From: Bactrocera neohumeralis
Lineage: Eukaryota; Arthropoda; Insecta; Diptera; Tephritidae
DNA length: 64,000 bases
Direction of reading: 5' to 3'
Assembly: GCF_024586455.1 (NCBI RefSeq)
Contig: NC_065919.1
Coordinates: forward strand, 10,267,368 to 10,331,367
Positions 1 to 10,016 of this stretch are shown here, one piece after another. A program made the translations under genes and the position numbers. The notes under the pieces were generated by a model. It was not told the DNA's origin and did not search any database. It worked only from the letters and a program-made list of their open reading frames with translations. Position 1 is the stretch's first letter. Each line of letters begins with the position of its first letter.

Positions 1-1213
1 ATTAATTTGTTTCACAAATTTAAAGTTATAAATTGTTAAAATTTAATACAAATAATGAGAATCTTGTTGTTTAATGGTAAGTAAAATAAATTTTGGCATA
101 TGTTACAAAATGTGATTTTATATTGACTGCCGCCATTGCTGAACATATCCCCCACTCGATGAATGTTTTCATGTTATACATATATCTAATGTCGCTGCTG
201 ATTGTGATTTTATGTTAATATCTTTATGGTTCACATGTCTGCAGCTGCAACTGCTGTTGTCCTGGTTATCTGAAGGTGTGACGCAAGGTCATTCCACATT
301 ATTTAGGCGCACGCGTAAGGTCACAGCTTAAATGGTTTTTTCCTCGTTGTTAATATTTATTGCTTTTATTGCATTTTGTTTACATTTGTTTTTGTTTGTA
401 TTATAATAACGCGCAACTATTTGTTTGTTTACTTTGGTGGGTTGATGGAATTCATTATTTAAAAATTGATATTTTTAGTGTCACTGCCAGTTGCAAACAA
501 CAGGAAAGACAGAATTCACAAAGTTTTTTAATTGTAATTATTATACATTATTTGTGGCGGATTATATTATCTAATGTTTCACTGTGTTGCTTGTTTTTTT
601 TTTTTTGATTCTGTTTTCAGTGTCGTACAAATGTGTAATTTAAACTGAATTGAAAACGCGCGGCTTTCGATTTATATTTTAAAATTTTCTTAAACTTTAA
701 ATAGTTACAACTTAAAGCAAAAAAAAAAAATATTTGTACAGTTTCTTTTACAAGAATTGTGAATTTACTACATTTTTGAATTTTGAAAGTTTAAATTTCC
801 GTTATCAAATTGCGTTTTATTTGTTTTTGTTTGTTCAATCAGTTAATATATTAAAATTAAATATTTCATTTTATTACTTGAGATCACAAGCAGTTGTTAT
901 TTGTGTCGTAATTTGCGTAAATACGCAAATATTGTATCTTCCACGTACATTTATATTATATTAGATTTTTGTTTAAATTTGTATCACACCATTTACTAGA
1001 TTGCAAATTTGTTATCTACTAATTTCCAGGTCAGTAAATTGTAAATATTATTATATGAATTGTTTGAAATGTTTGCGATGTTAATTTTGATTTAATATTT
1101 GTTTGCAGCGCACTCATACATAGTTCATTGCGAATATCACATTTTGCATTCGTGCGTTTAACATATGTGTAACTCAGTTTTCTTATCAATTTTATGCTTT
1201 GTTTTTTAATATA
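1..1213. other. AT-rich spacer downstream of the PNRC-like gene
   Basis: No open frame here looks like coding sequence. Short frames are rich in Phe/Leu/Tyr, as expected from AT-rich DNA. The only compositional break is at about 120-330, which is more GC-rich, contains CAGCTG E-boxes, and has two AAGGTCA motifs at 285-291 and 317-323 on the plus strand. The 3' UTR of the minus-strand PNRC-like gene may run into the right part of this stretch. Confidence 0.5.
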
Positions 1214-1219
1214 TTTATT
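1214..1219 (-). terminator. Polyadenylation signal AATAAA of the PNRC-like gene
   Basis: On the minus strand AATAAA lies about 70 nt past the stop codon of the PNRC-like reading frame. This is the first canonical signal downstream, so it is the likely 3' end of that mRNA. Transcript data would be needed to confirm cleavage. Confidence 0.5.
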
Positions 1220-1288
1220 TGATGATCGCTAAATAAATGGTGAATTAATTTATACTGCTGTACGGATACTATTCGGAGTGCGTAGCGG

Positions 1289-2251
1289 TTAAGATTGCAC
1301 ATTTAACAACAACTTCAAGTTGTGCGTGTCGAAATCGTCGAGTAAATTACGCTTCGAATGCTTAACAACGTGGCCACCACAGGTATGTGCATCAGCTGCC
1401 AGTGCTGGGTTGCGCGCTGTCGTTACACTGTGTAGACCGGGTCCAGCACTGCTGGTTGCTTTATATTCTGCCTTGCCCAGGGTCCAATGCTGCGGTGGTT
1501 TTGGTAATGCTGTAGGCGCCGGGGCATCGAAGCATTTGCTGCCAGCGAAATGCGTCAACGCAGTAGGCAAGGCCATTTGTGTTGGCGATATCTTCCCAAA
1601 TAAAGGGCTACTAATCATTGCGAATTTTGCGCGAGTCTTGCGACCAGCACTGCCGCTGTTGCTATTAATTGCAATTGGATTTTCACCGCCACCTAATATA
1701 ACAGCTGGCGATTGACGGGCTTGTTGCTGCTGGAAGTGAGGTGATTTTTGACCATCACTCAGCTTATGAGCGCTACCTCCACGTCTGCCACCATGATGGG
1801 ATTGGTAATGATTATTATTATTACTAAAGAAAACTGTGCTTTCTGTGCCACTTGAAAGCGGTGGCGAATCGCGTTGCTGATGTTGTTGATTTTGCAGCTG
1901 TTTACGCTGCTGTTGCTTACGTTGACGCGACGAATTGTTTCCACTGCCAAACCCACTAGAACCCAGCGAGGAATCACTACTCGTAGATGAGGTGGAAGCA
2001 CCCGATGACATTGCACAACCGGGTGGTGAAGAACTTAAAACTTGTTGTTGGTAATAGGATTGGTAATTTGTACTGCTAGCAATACTGTTGGAATGTGCAG
2101 TTACATTTAAAGTAGTTGTCGGTGTGTTGCGGCTCACATTACCAACTCCACCTCCATTAGATATTTTTTTTAAGCGAATTGTCGTCGCATCTGCGGCTGC
2201 GGTTGTTGTCATTTTAAAATTATTACTAACGCTATTGTGCGAGTATGTCAT
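1289..2251 (-). CDS. PNRC-family protein (Dcp1-binding / nuclear receptor coactivator type)
   Basis: Uninterrupted 320-residue frame starting at ATG 2251. Most of it is low-complexity (Ser, Asn, Gln runs; basic RQRKQQQRKQLQ at 109-120). The conserved part is C-terminal. FGKISPTQMALPT (218-230) leads to HFAGSKCFDAP (234-244) and LPKPPQHW (249-256), the Pro-rich SH3/EVH1-ligand signature of PNRC1/PNRC2 and yeast Edc1. The last residues contain an LxxLL nuclear-receptor box (LKLLL, 312-316) followed by NVQS, the same layout as vertebrate PNRCs. By family knowledge such proteins bridge the decapping activator Dcp1 to other mRNA-decay factors and bind nuclear receptors. Activity here is inferred. 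No intron is needed within the frame. The antisense open frames over 1320-2370 are shadows of its repeats. The sequence motif match is strong; orthology to a particular fly gene was not checked. Confidence 0.8.
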   Translation of the reverse strand: MTYSHNSVSNNFKMTTTAAADATTIRLKKISNGGGVGNVSRNTPTTTLNVTAHSNSIASSTNYQSYYQQQVLSSSPPGCAMSSGASTSSTSSDSSLGSSGFGSGNNSSRQRKQQQRKQLQNQQHQQRDSPPLSSGTESTVFFSNNNNHYQSHHGGRRGGSAHKLSDGQKSPHFQQQQARQSPAVILGGGENPIAINSNSGSAGRKTRAKFAMISSPLFGKISPTQMALPTALTHFAGSKCFDAPAPTALPKPPQHWTLGKAEYKATSSAGPGLHSVTTARNPALAADAHTCGGHVVKHSKRNLLDDFDTHNLKLLLNVQS

Positions 2252-2789
2252 TTTAAGATATTCAGCGTTCCGTTCCTTCCTTAATGCAGCTCTTTTTTAT
2301 TTTTACTCTTATCTAATTTTTGTATTAATTTTACGCACTGTTTTTGCCTCTTCAATTTTTTGTGTTTAAAGTAATGCTTATTTTTTAAATATCACACACA
2401 ATAAAATCAACGTTAATTTGAGTTTATCCGTTTACAAAGTTTGCTGTTCTTTGCTCTTTTGTTGTCAATTTAAGTAGAAAATCTATTTACATGCGGCACT
2501 GTTGTCTGATTGAATATTTGCCAGCATTCCCAAAGCTTTTCTCCCTTTTATCAGCATCAAACTCACCGTCCTTCCTTCTGCTTCTTCCTGTGTTTATTCT
2601 TAATTTTTATGTTATTCTCTTTCTATGTTTTCTTCCTTATTTACATTTACATACATATAGTTATTATATATATTGCTATGTATAAACATATACATAAATT
2701 TTATATATAATTTTGTTTTGTATTGATAATCAGTCTGTTGATTTTTCCGGTTTGTTTTAAGCTTTTTTTTAGCTACTTTATTCATAAGC
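2252..2789 (-). other. 5' region of the PNRC-like gene
   Basis: AT-rich leader/promoter side of the PNRC-like gene. No TATA-like element or splice acceptor stands out close to ATG 2251, so the mRNA leader could be unspliced. Short plus-strand frames rich in Phe/Leu/Ser look like chance. Confidence 0.3.
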
Positions 2790-2877
2790 TTACGCTTCTT
2801 CGTCTTCTTCGTATCTTAGTCCTTCTGTATGATCCTTCCTTTCGTGGATGGCTCCGGCGGTACATCTAGTTAGGGTC
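2790..2877 (-). CDS. Possible exon: acidic C-terminal tail, or a PNRC leader exon
   Basis: On the minus strand a good acceptor (pyrimidine-rich TTTTGTTTCAG) ends at 2878. Read with phase 2, the next 28 codons are open and end in an acidic stretch (RYEEDEEA) before TAA at 2792-2790. AATAAA follows at once (2783-2778), which would fit a terminal exon of a gene lying to the right. Alternatively the GTAAGC at 2793 is a donor and this is an 84-nt 5' UTR exon of the PNRC-like gene. A different frame has ATG followed by a very basic 27-residue uORF-like peptide. I do not recognise the peptide and found no convincing upstream partner exon in 2900-4100. Confidence 0.3.
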
Positions 2878-3433
2878 CTGAAACAAAATTAATACCAAAT
2901 GAAACCTAAATTAATATATACTATAAAATTGTCATCAAGATTTTTTTTTTAATTTTCAATTCGTTAAATAGTTTTATAGAGAATTTAGTGTTAATGCCAT
3001 ATTTAATATGCTGAAATTTTCTTTCTAATAGAGCAATTCAGAACTTTGACCAGTCACAAGTCTCTAAATTTGAGTTTTAAATTAGACAAATATTTGTGAC
3101 TTGAAACGATTTTTCAATTCAGTAAATGATAGTCACATAAAACTCTAACTCTATACATCTGTTAAATTTCTTTACTTAGAGATGTATATAAAACCTGAAT
3201 GGGCTGGGATTTAGATGAGGAGGTCCTCCAGATCAAGAAAATATATATATATATAGTTGCCGCTGACTTATGGTTCTTGAGATATTTGAATATAAAATTC
3301 AAAAATTCAACTCTTTAAAACGCGTGTTTCTCCGATTTATAATTAATTTTACACTTATATTTTTAACTTTTATATCCACTAACACTTCACTAATTCGTTT
3401 ATATTTATTTTATATTAAATAGCCGCCGCGGCC
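2878..3433. other. AT-rich spacer with one repeat fragment
   Basis: No gene seen. Positions 3214-3276 (GGAGGTCCTCCAGATCAAGA, an AT run, then GTTGCCGCTGACTTATGG) are the reverse complement of 5925-5992, so a copy of that element's end lies here in the opposite orientation. Confidence 0.4.
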
Positions 3434-3575
3434 GCCAATGCAGAAAGGAATTCTAAAAACTAATTTGTTATTTATTTCCTGTCATTGGGGTATTATTTGT
3501 TTTCTTTATTTCTTTTGGTTCTTCTGTAAAATATGTAGCTACGTAAGGTAACACTAGTTATTAGTTAGAATGCAA
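3434..3575 (+). repeat. Diverged direct repeat, copy 1
   Basis: Starts GCCAATGCAG and ends near TTAGAATGCAA. It aligns in order, with many substitutions, to 4087-4231, including the block around 'GTCATTGGGGTAT' and 'AAAATATGTA'. The two copies are about 650 bp apart in the same orientation. The origin is unknown. It could be two old insertions of one element or a local duplication. Confidence 0.45.
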
Positions 3576-4086
3576 ACAAAAATGTAATGTTGACTTTGAA
3601 TCACAATTGTTACGAAATTTATTTTTAGTGAAATTGTTTTCGTTTTTTATTTTTACGTATTTGAGTTGCTTACAAAATTTAAAAACCGTCCATCGATTAA
3701 TATATGTTATTATCTCTAAAAGTAAAGTGCCAGTAAATTCAAAATTCTTATAATTTTTGTGATCTGCTCACTATAAGCTGAAAAATTTAAGACTAAATAC
3801 TAGAGACTGTATAGTGAATAGTAAAACTTGTCGCAAAATGAGACATATGTATGTATGTATATATATGTACATCTTTATTCGCACAAAACCTAAATGCTTG
3901 CATGCAAACAAAAAATAAGTATTACAATATTTACATACATATTTGGCAAACGAATAAAGATAAATAAAAAAGAAAGATGTTATTGTCAATACAAAATACA
4001 CAAACGTGTGATGGGTAACGCAACTCCTTTCTCTATATAAACCCCAACCAGGCTTATTTTTTCGGCAAAACGGACAAATGCATCCA

Positions 4087-4231
4087 GCCAATGCAGTAAC
4101 AAATTTTAAGCATGTGTCTTTTTTTTCATGTCATGGGGGTATAATCTGGTTTCTTGAGTTATTTCGGTTCCTTTATAAAATATGTACATATGTATGTATA
4201 TAAGGTAACTCTGAATATTTGTTGGTATGCA
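4087..4231 (+). repeat. Diverged direct repeat, copy 2
   Basis: Second copy of the 3434-3575 repeat, beginning GCCAATGCAG and ending at GGTATGCAAT immediately before an 'AGGGTGGGTC' transposon-like end at 4235. The 3576-4086 interval between the copies is AT-rich with a CATA/TATG microsatellite near 3845-3870 and no convincing gene. Confidence 0.45.
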
Positions 4232-4232
4232 A

Positions 4233-4800
4233 TAGGGTGGGTCGATTCCGGACTTTTTTCAATTCGGGATTTCTAATAGTGCGGAAAAGTTGCCTTAGTA
4301 CTTCCTGATTCCAATGCAACTTTTTGTTTTGAGATCGGATTGCATCTTCAACCCCAACTCCGGCCTTGAAATTTCGAAAATTCGCCTAAAATCGTGAAAT
4401 TGTCTACCTAGCGCCTGAAATACGCATCTCATGGCAAAATGTATAAAACAAAAATTATTTGTCACGTCATTTGCTACCGAAATGCTATATGTGATCATGG
4501 CGGTATGACGAACCTTTCCCGAGATACGAGCGAAAATGCGGCGCTCCACAGCGCAAGGTGAAAATCGGCTTCTTCTTGACGTTGATTTCGCCGAGTGCTA
4601 TCACTCACATTCATTCACCTGCGCCATACGACACGTTCGGACTGGTCTCCACATAAATATTTTTTCATCGAGTTCCTTCACTCTTGTCGTTGATTTCGCC
4701 GAGTGCTATCACTTATATTCTCTCAACAGAACACAGAACTAAAAATGTCTGTATATAAATTTAAATTTAGACAGAAATGTCCTGTGTTTGGCAAATAGCC
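4233..4800 (+). mobile_element. Left part of a decayed DNA element (AGGGTGGGTC end)
   Basis: Begins TAGGGTGGGTCGATTCCGG, the same type of end as the TA-flanked elements at 37971 and 30370. Internally, GTTGATTTCGCCGAGTGCTATCAC occurs twice (about 4580 and 4689), a short direct duplication about 110 bp apart. The matching right end was not found, so the element's extent is uncertain. It may be the leader of the decayed gene that follows. Confidence 0.4.
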
Positions 4801-5925
4801 GTACAATCTCTCTGAGTCCCAGTTACCTACTTACCAGGAAGTTCTTTTGTGTTATCAGTTTGAAAGATTTCGTATAGGGCGACTCCGAGGCGACAACTAT
4901 GAACCTAAGAGTAAAGAGGTTACAGAAATAGTTGCAAAAAAGGTTGAAAATACTTTCAAAAAGTCATCTATTTCGATAGTTTCACACCAGAGTTGTACAA
5001 ATGCTCACCACATACCATAAGAAAAATCTGACTCTCAAACAAATGTTTTTAAGGAACCCAATAGGTTCGAGCTATGAAAGAGACGTCTTTGTCTTTTCTG
5101 CCGGAAAATTATTTGACATCGCTGCTTGTAAATGCATTTATTTTTCTTCTTCCACTTGTCCTATCAATGAGCAACCATTTCTCTTGGACCAGAGAACCAG
5201 AAGAATTGGTCGCATTGGAAGTATTGATCTACCCGAAACAAAAAAGTTTACAAAAAAAAATGAACTTAAAGAAAAGCTTTCAAAACGTCATTCAACATCA
5301 ACACTTACCAGAAAAGTATCAGCTAGAACACGTGACCATTCAGATCAGCCAGACTTTCATACAGACGACAACAATGTAGGTGCGTCGCACATGGATTCTT
5401 CCAAAAACGATGCTGATGATGAATTTTCTCTTCCATCCTCTAAAACCAAACAAAACACACTAGTATTAGAACACACTGCTTTAGCTGCCCAAAGATTTGG
5501 AGTAAGTGATAGAGCAGCGGCCTTGATTGTTTCATCTGATTTTCTGGATGCCAAAAAAGCAGGTTTGATAACAGAGGATCAGGATAGCTTTGTCACTGAC
5601 AAATGCAAGATTAGTCGGGCAAAAAAAAGTGTTGGAGTTAACTCCAAAACACCGAAAGTATTGACTCTGTATATGGGCTGTATTTTGACGGCCGCAAAGA
5701 CAATACACTTACACAAGTCAGCGAAGGTGAAAAGTACCACCGCGACACTGTCAAAGAGGAACATATTTCTCTTATAGCGGAACCTGGTTGTCATTACTTT
5801 GGCCACGTCACCTCTCCTTCCGGGTCAGCTGAGCATGGAACATCTAGAATTTGTCGGTGCTAAAGGCACCAACATGAACACAGGTTGGAAAGGTGGAATC
5901 ATTTGGAAACTAGAAAATGGGTATC
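4800..5925 (+). pseudogene. Frameshifted remnant of an unidentified repetitive protein gene
   Basis: Protein-like sequence runs through several frames. An early block lies around 4800-5000. A long frame occupies 5001-5660 (basic ETKKFTKKNELKEKLSKR, then ALAAQRFGVSDRAAALIVSS). The reading then shifts frame near 5660 into GLYFDGRKDNTLTQVSEGEK...HYFGHVTSPSGSAEH, then stops. Near 5865-5920 it resumes as TNMNTGWKGGIIWKLENG. At least three disruptions are visible, so this is not a functional gene. I think it belongs to a large family of transposon-linked proteins found repeatedly in arthropod genomes, but I cannot name it. There is no recognisable catalytic motif. Confidence 0.5.
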
Positions 5926-5992
5926 TCAAAAACCATAAGTCAGCGGCAACTATACATATATATATTTTTTCTTGATCTGGAGGACCTCCTCT
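5925..5992 (+). repeat. Element end shared in inverse with 3214-3276
   Basis: CATAAGTCAGCGGCAACTAT, an AT-rich run and TCTTGATCTGGAGGACCTCC match 3214-3276 on the opposite strand, with slightly different AT-run lengths. It marks the right part of the decayed element beginning at about 4233. Confidence 0.5.
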
Positions 5993-6056
5993 ATCCGAAC
6001 ATAACCATTTTAACACCGAAATCGGGGAATGCTATTCTAAATGACCGCCCAAAAAT

Positions 6057-7563
6057 AGGTAAATGTTCAGCAGAGCGGCTTTTCAGAAAACGTGCACCAA
6101 TTTTCACGGGAAATGTCTTAAAAAATTCGTTTTTAATTCCGATTCACCAATATGTATGGCGCGTTATCTATTTTTATGTTTTTTTTGTAATAAAAACAAA
6201 AAGAATTATTATGATTTTGCCTGATATTTACGCTATAAATGGCATCACAAATTCAATTAGATACTAGTGATACAAGCAGCGATCGGTTTCGAAATATCGA
6301 TACTCTCGATATTAGAGTCTAAACAAGAATTGATAAAAATGAGAGAAACATAATAGAAAAATAGAAAGAAATTAAAATATCGATATTCTCAATATTCCAG
6401 TCTAAACGAGAATTGGTAAAAATGAGAAATACGTAATAGGAAAATAATAATAATTGGGAAAATAAAAAAAAATTAAAATATCGATATTCTCAATATTCGG
6501 GTCTGAACGAGAATTGGTTAAAAGGAGAAATACATTTCGAGCGCTCGAAAAAAAATAACCCTGGTCGGTCCAACACCCCGGCGTTTATAATTCTTCTGTG
6601 TCCAACTTCTTCTTCTTTCTGCAATAATAATGAATTATACATTTTTCTATTATGTATTTCTCATTTTTATCAATTCTCGTTCAGTCACGAATATCGAGAG
6701 TATCGATAATTCGAAAACGATCAGTTCATGAACCCATTCGAATTTACAGCAGTGATGCCATGATTTCGAATATACCTTGCCATTTTTGTTGAAGTGAGTG
6801 ATCGTGAAGTTTTTCATATTTTTATAAAAATAACATAAAAACCAATTTCTCTTGTTAAATTACTAAACAGCATCAATAATTACGTGTATATAATTTATAG
6901 AAAATATATTTTTAACATCTAAAGACGTGTAAAGTGCAATAGTGAATTTTTGATTTCGGGAAATACGATATTTTTCTATTAAAACAAAGAAAATATTGTT
7001 TTTAAAAGCACGCGCCTAACATATTCGTAAAGTAGAACTAAAAACGAGTATTTTAAGACATTTCCCGTGAAAATTGGTGCACGTTTTCGGAAAAGCCGCT
7101 CTGCTGAACATTTACCATTGATAGAAAATATATTTTTAACATCCAAAGACGTGTAAAGTGCAAAAGTGAATTTTTGATTTCGGGAAATACGATGTTTTCC
7201 TATTAAGTCAAAGAAAATATTGTTTTTCAAAGCACGCGCCTAACATATTCGTAAAGTAGAACTAAAAACGAGTATTTTAAGACATTTCCCGTGAAAATTG
7301 GTGCACGTTTTCGGAAAAGCCGCTCTGCTGAACATTTACCATTGATAGAAAATATATTTTTAACATCCAAAGACGTGTAAAGTGCAAAAGTGAATTTTTG
7401 ATTTCGGGAAATAAGATGTTTTCCTATTAAGTCAAAGAAAATATTGTTTTTCAAAGCACGCGCCTAACATATTCGTAAAGTAGAACTAAAAACGAGTATT
7501 TTAAGACATTTCCCGTGAAAATTGGTGCACGTTTTCGGAAAAGCCGCTCTCCTGAACCTTTAC
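6057..7563. mobile_element. Foldback-like element with nested inverted repeats
   Basis: The left arm at 6057-6136 (GTAAATGTTCAGCAGAGCGG...) recurs in inverse inside each tandem unit on the right (for example 7020-7112). Nested inside, 6238-6360 (GGCATCAC...ATCGATACTCTCGATATT...GAATTGATAAAAATGAGA) is the inverse of 6645-6765. A further direct repetition of the ATCGATATTCTCAATATT block lies at 6375-6560. Large inverted arms with internal tandem repeats and no transposase are typical of Foldback-type elements; that class assignment is inference. A degenerate piece of the same arm lies at 9513-9576. Confidence 0.6.
6896..7563 (-). repeat. Tandem array, three copies of a 224-bp unit
   Basis: The junction word GAAAATATTGTTTTT starts at 6989, 7213 and 7437, giving exact 224-bp spacing. 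Units two and three differ at only a few positions and unit one is slightly more diverged, so the array is young. Each unit translates on the minus strand to the same short peptide (GKCSAERLFRKRAPIFTGNV), but nothing suggests translation. Confidence 0.85.
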
Positions 7564-9512
7564 CCACTAAAATTATGATAGATATAAATGTAAACATTAA
7601 CAACTCAAAAAACACGTTAATCCATCGAAAATCAAAACAAATCAGAGAATGTAGCGATTAACTTAATTCCTATTGGTCAAATAACTACACAAAATGACTT
7701 CATAAGTAGTAAATAAACAATACGTCTTGAAATTTCTTAAACCTTTCATTATTTGTATTGTTTTTATTTATTCTAGGTCGACTTTTGAAAGAAGGCACCA
7801 CGAAAAAGGAAGTAATTTTTGGGGAGAACGGCTAACATGACAGATGAGAAAACTGAATAATATTTAAATAACATATACGTACTATATATGAATTGTTTAA
7901 CAAAATACAACGTTGTCACTTTTCTCAGATTGACTTTTGTAACATAGATTTTTCTGACTTACTTAGAAAAAAAGTAATACTTTCAAGACGAAATATTAAA
8001 AAAAAATTATTCTATATAATTTAGTAATGCAAATTTACTCACTTTTCGCTTAGTAAACCTTTTCACAGCACTCTTCTTATTGGCTAAAGCACTGCAATCT
8101 TGCCACTTAACGAAGCTCTAGTTTCTCATGAACTGACAATTAATTTGATTCACTATTGCTCTCACTCTATCATGTACGATATTCCTGCTGCGTCTTCGAT
8201 AAAGTCGTATTTTTCTTATACATGTGTATAAGTATTTCTTTCGCATACGAATGCAAAATGGCAGACAATTAACGATTTTCTTTATTTCCCTAAAATAGGA
8301 TTATCAAGCCAAATTTTCTTATTTCAGACACTTTCCTCCTTCGTACGCAATATAGAATTGGTATTTCCGTTAAGATATGTTTAATTTGCACAATTACCAA
8401 AAATCGTTTCCACTTTATTTTTGCCTTTGTGAAGGAGCCCCGACGCAATTACCACTTATTGTTTTAATTTTCACTTAAAATCTGGCTTTATAATTCACCA
8501 ATTTTTAACTGAGATAAACAAGCAAAACGATCCGTTATTTGAACTTTTGTTTTTTTTAGCTTAATCTAGTAGAATCAAGAGTAATGTACATTCTTTTCAC
8601 ATACAACACACCGATATTTTCAACTCCTTAACCACACAAGGTCTACCGTTACTCAGACAATTGCCGAAGAAACTGATTCCCGAGTATTGATATTTTGTTG
8701 ATAAATTTTCACTTATGTTTTAACGATTTGTACGGATGATTTATTTGCAACAAAATTTTATTTTCTATTGCAATTGGTTTTATATAAGGTAAATTCAATA
8801 TAACACTATAGTTTAATGGCCTTTACAATTCGTTTGTCATCACTTTTGTATATTAAATGCCGTCTCGTTTTCGTTTCACATTCCAACTTCTGTCGACACG
8901 TTACACCAAAAACGGCAATTTTTAGCCAATAGCGATGATCTATTTAACTCGAATTATTTTGGTATTGAAATAGTATCAATCGTTGCACTTTTGAATTATT
9001 AAAGATATCACTTTCGCCAATTAGCTTACAATCAACTTTTTTTTCAACCAATTGGTTACTGCGCGTCGCAAACGATTTTTACAGTTTTGGAACTTCAAAC
9101 GCCTTTCGCTTGTGTGGTTTCCGCGTTTTCCACGCCTTTTCTCAACTTAACGTCAACACAACTCTATGATAACTTAAATTTCGAATGGCACACCAGCTCT
9201 TTTAAACACATTCTCTGGAAAAGGTACTTATTTATCAGGGTATTTTTAATGACCACCAATCAAATCACCACTATATACAAAAAATAAGGGGATTTTTACA
9301 CGCTAGAGGAAATTTTCGTTGAACAGAACTACTAAAAAGCAATCTATTTATCTCTTTTCAACATATTAAATGAAAAGAATTGGTTTCGTTTTTAAAAACG
9401 GATAAGGAGCACAGCTATTTTGTCTAAATCTGTACGAAATCAACAGGGTTGCACGAATATGTATAGAATTATTATATTTAATAAAACTTAAGACTAACAA
9501 GCCACTGTCATT
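7564..9512. other. Spacer without recognised gene
   Basis: AT-rich DNA with no frame longer than about 70 codons and no motif I can name. About 8040-9130 is slightly richer in GC and has fewer microsatellites than its surroundings, so it could be a regulatory or non-coding transcribed region of the downstream MADF gene. This is not supported by anything specific. Confidence 0.3.
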
Positions 9513-9576
9513 GGTAATTGTTCAGCAGGGCGACTTTACTGAAAACATGGTTAAATTTTTTGTTTTTAAATCTACT
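9513..9576 (+). repeat. Degenerate fragment of the foldback arm
   Basis: GGTAATTGTTCAGCAGGGCGACTTTACTGAAAACATGG resembles GTAAATGTTCAGCAGAGCGGCTTTTCAGAAAACGTGC at 6057. It is followed by a similar TTTTAAAT tail. Only this short piece is recognisable. Confidence 0.45.
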
Positions 9577-10016
9577 TCAACAATAAATAAGCCGCATGCG
9601 GTTAAACCCAATTAATTAATTAATGTAATAGTCGGTATACGCAGTAATTGTTTCGAAAATGTGAATCGGTTATATATCTTGTTCTATAAATTTATATTGC
9701 TATGAATTTGAAAATATTTTTATGATAAATATGATAAAGAAAAGACTAATTTCATTCATACGGTGTTTTATCTTAATGAATTAAATTCTCAATATGACAA
9801 CAAATTAGTTAAAATATTATTTTCATTCATAAAAAACGTATAAAATAAACTCTTTATGAAATGTAAAGTGCATACCTGTAAATTAACTCGGTGGCAACAT
9901 TAAAGGAGTTCTCTTTTGTTTGACAAGTGTTTTCTCTGTTTATAAATAATAAAACTTAAATCGTAAATGCGAAAAAAATTATATGAAGTTTCTAAAAGAG
10001 TTTAAAATATAGCAAG

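Noticed and set aside
1320..1715. Plus-strand frame opposite the PNRC-like gene
   Set aside because: Shadow of the real gene; no recognisable domain.
3771..4091. Minus-strand frame starting MAGCICPFCRKNKPGW
   Set aside because: Cys pattern looked zinc-finger-like for a moment, but the rest is Phe/Tyr/Ile-rich microsatellite translation with no continuation.
6979..7454. Repeated 75-83-residue frames in the 224-bp array
   Set aside because: Same peptide in each unit because the DNA is tandemly repeated; no start context or similarity suggests coding.
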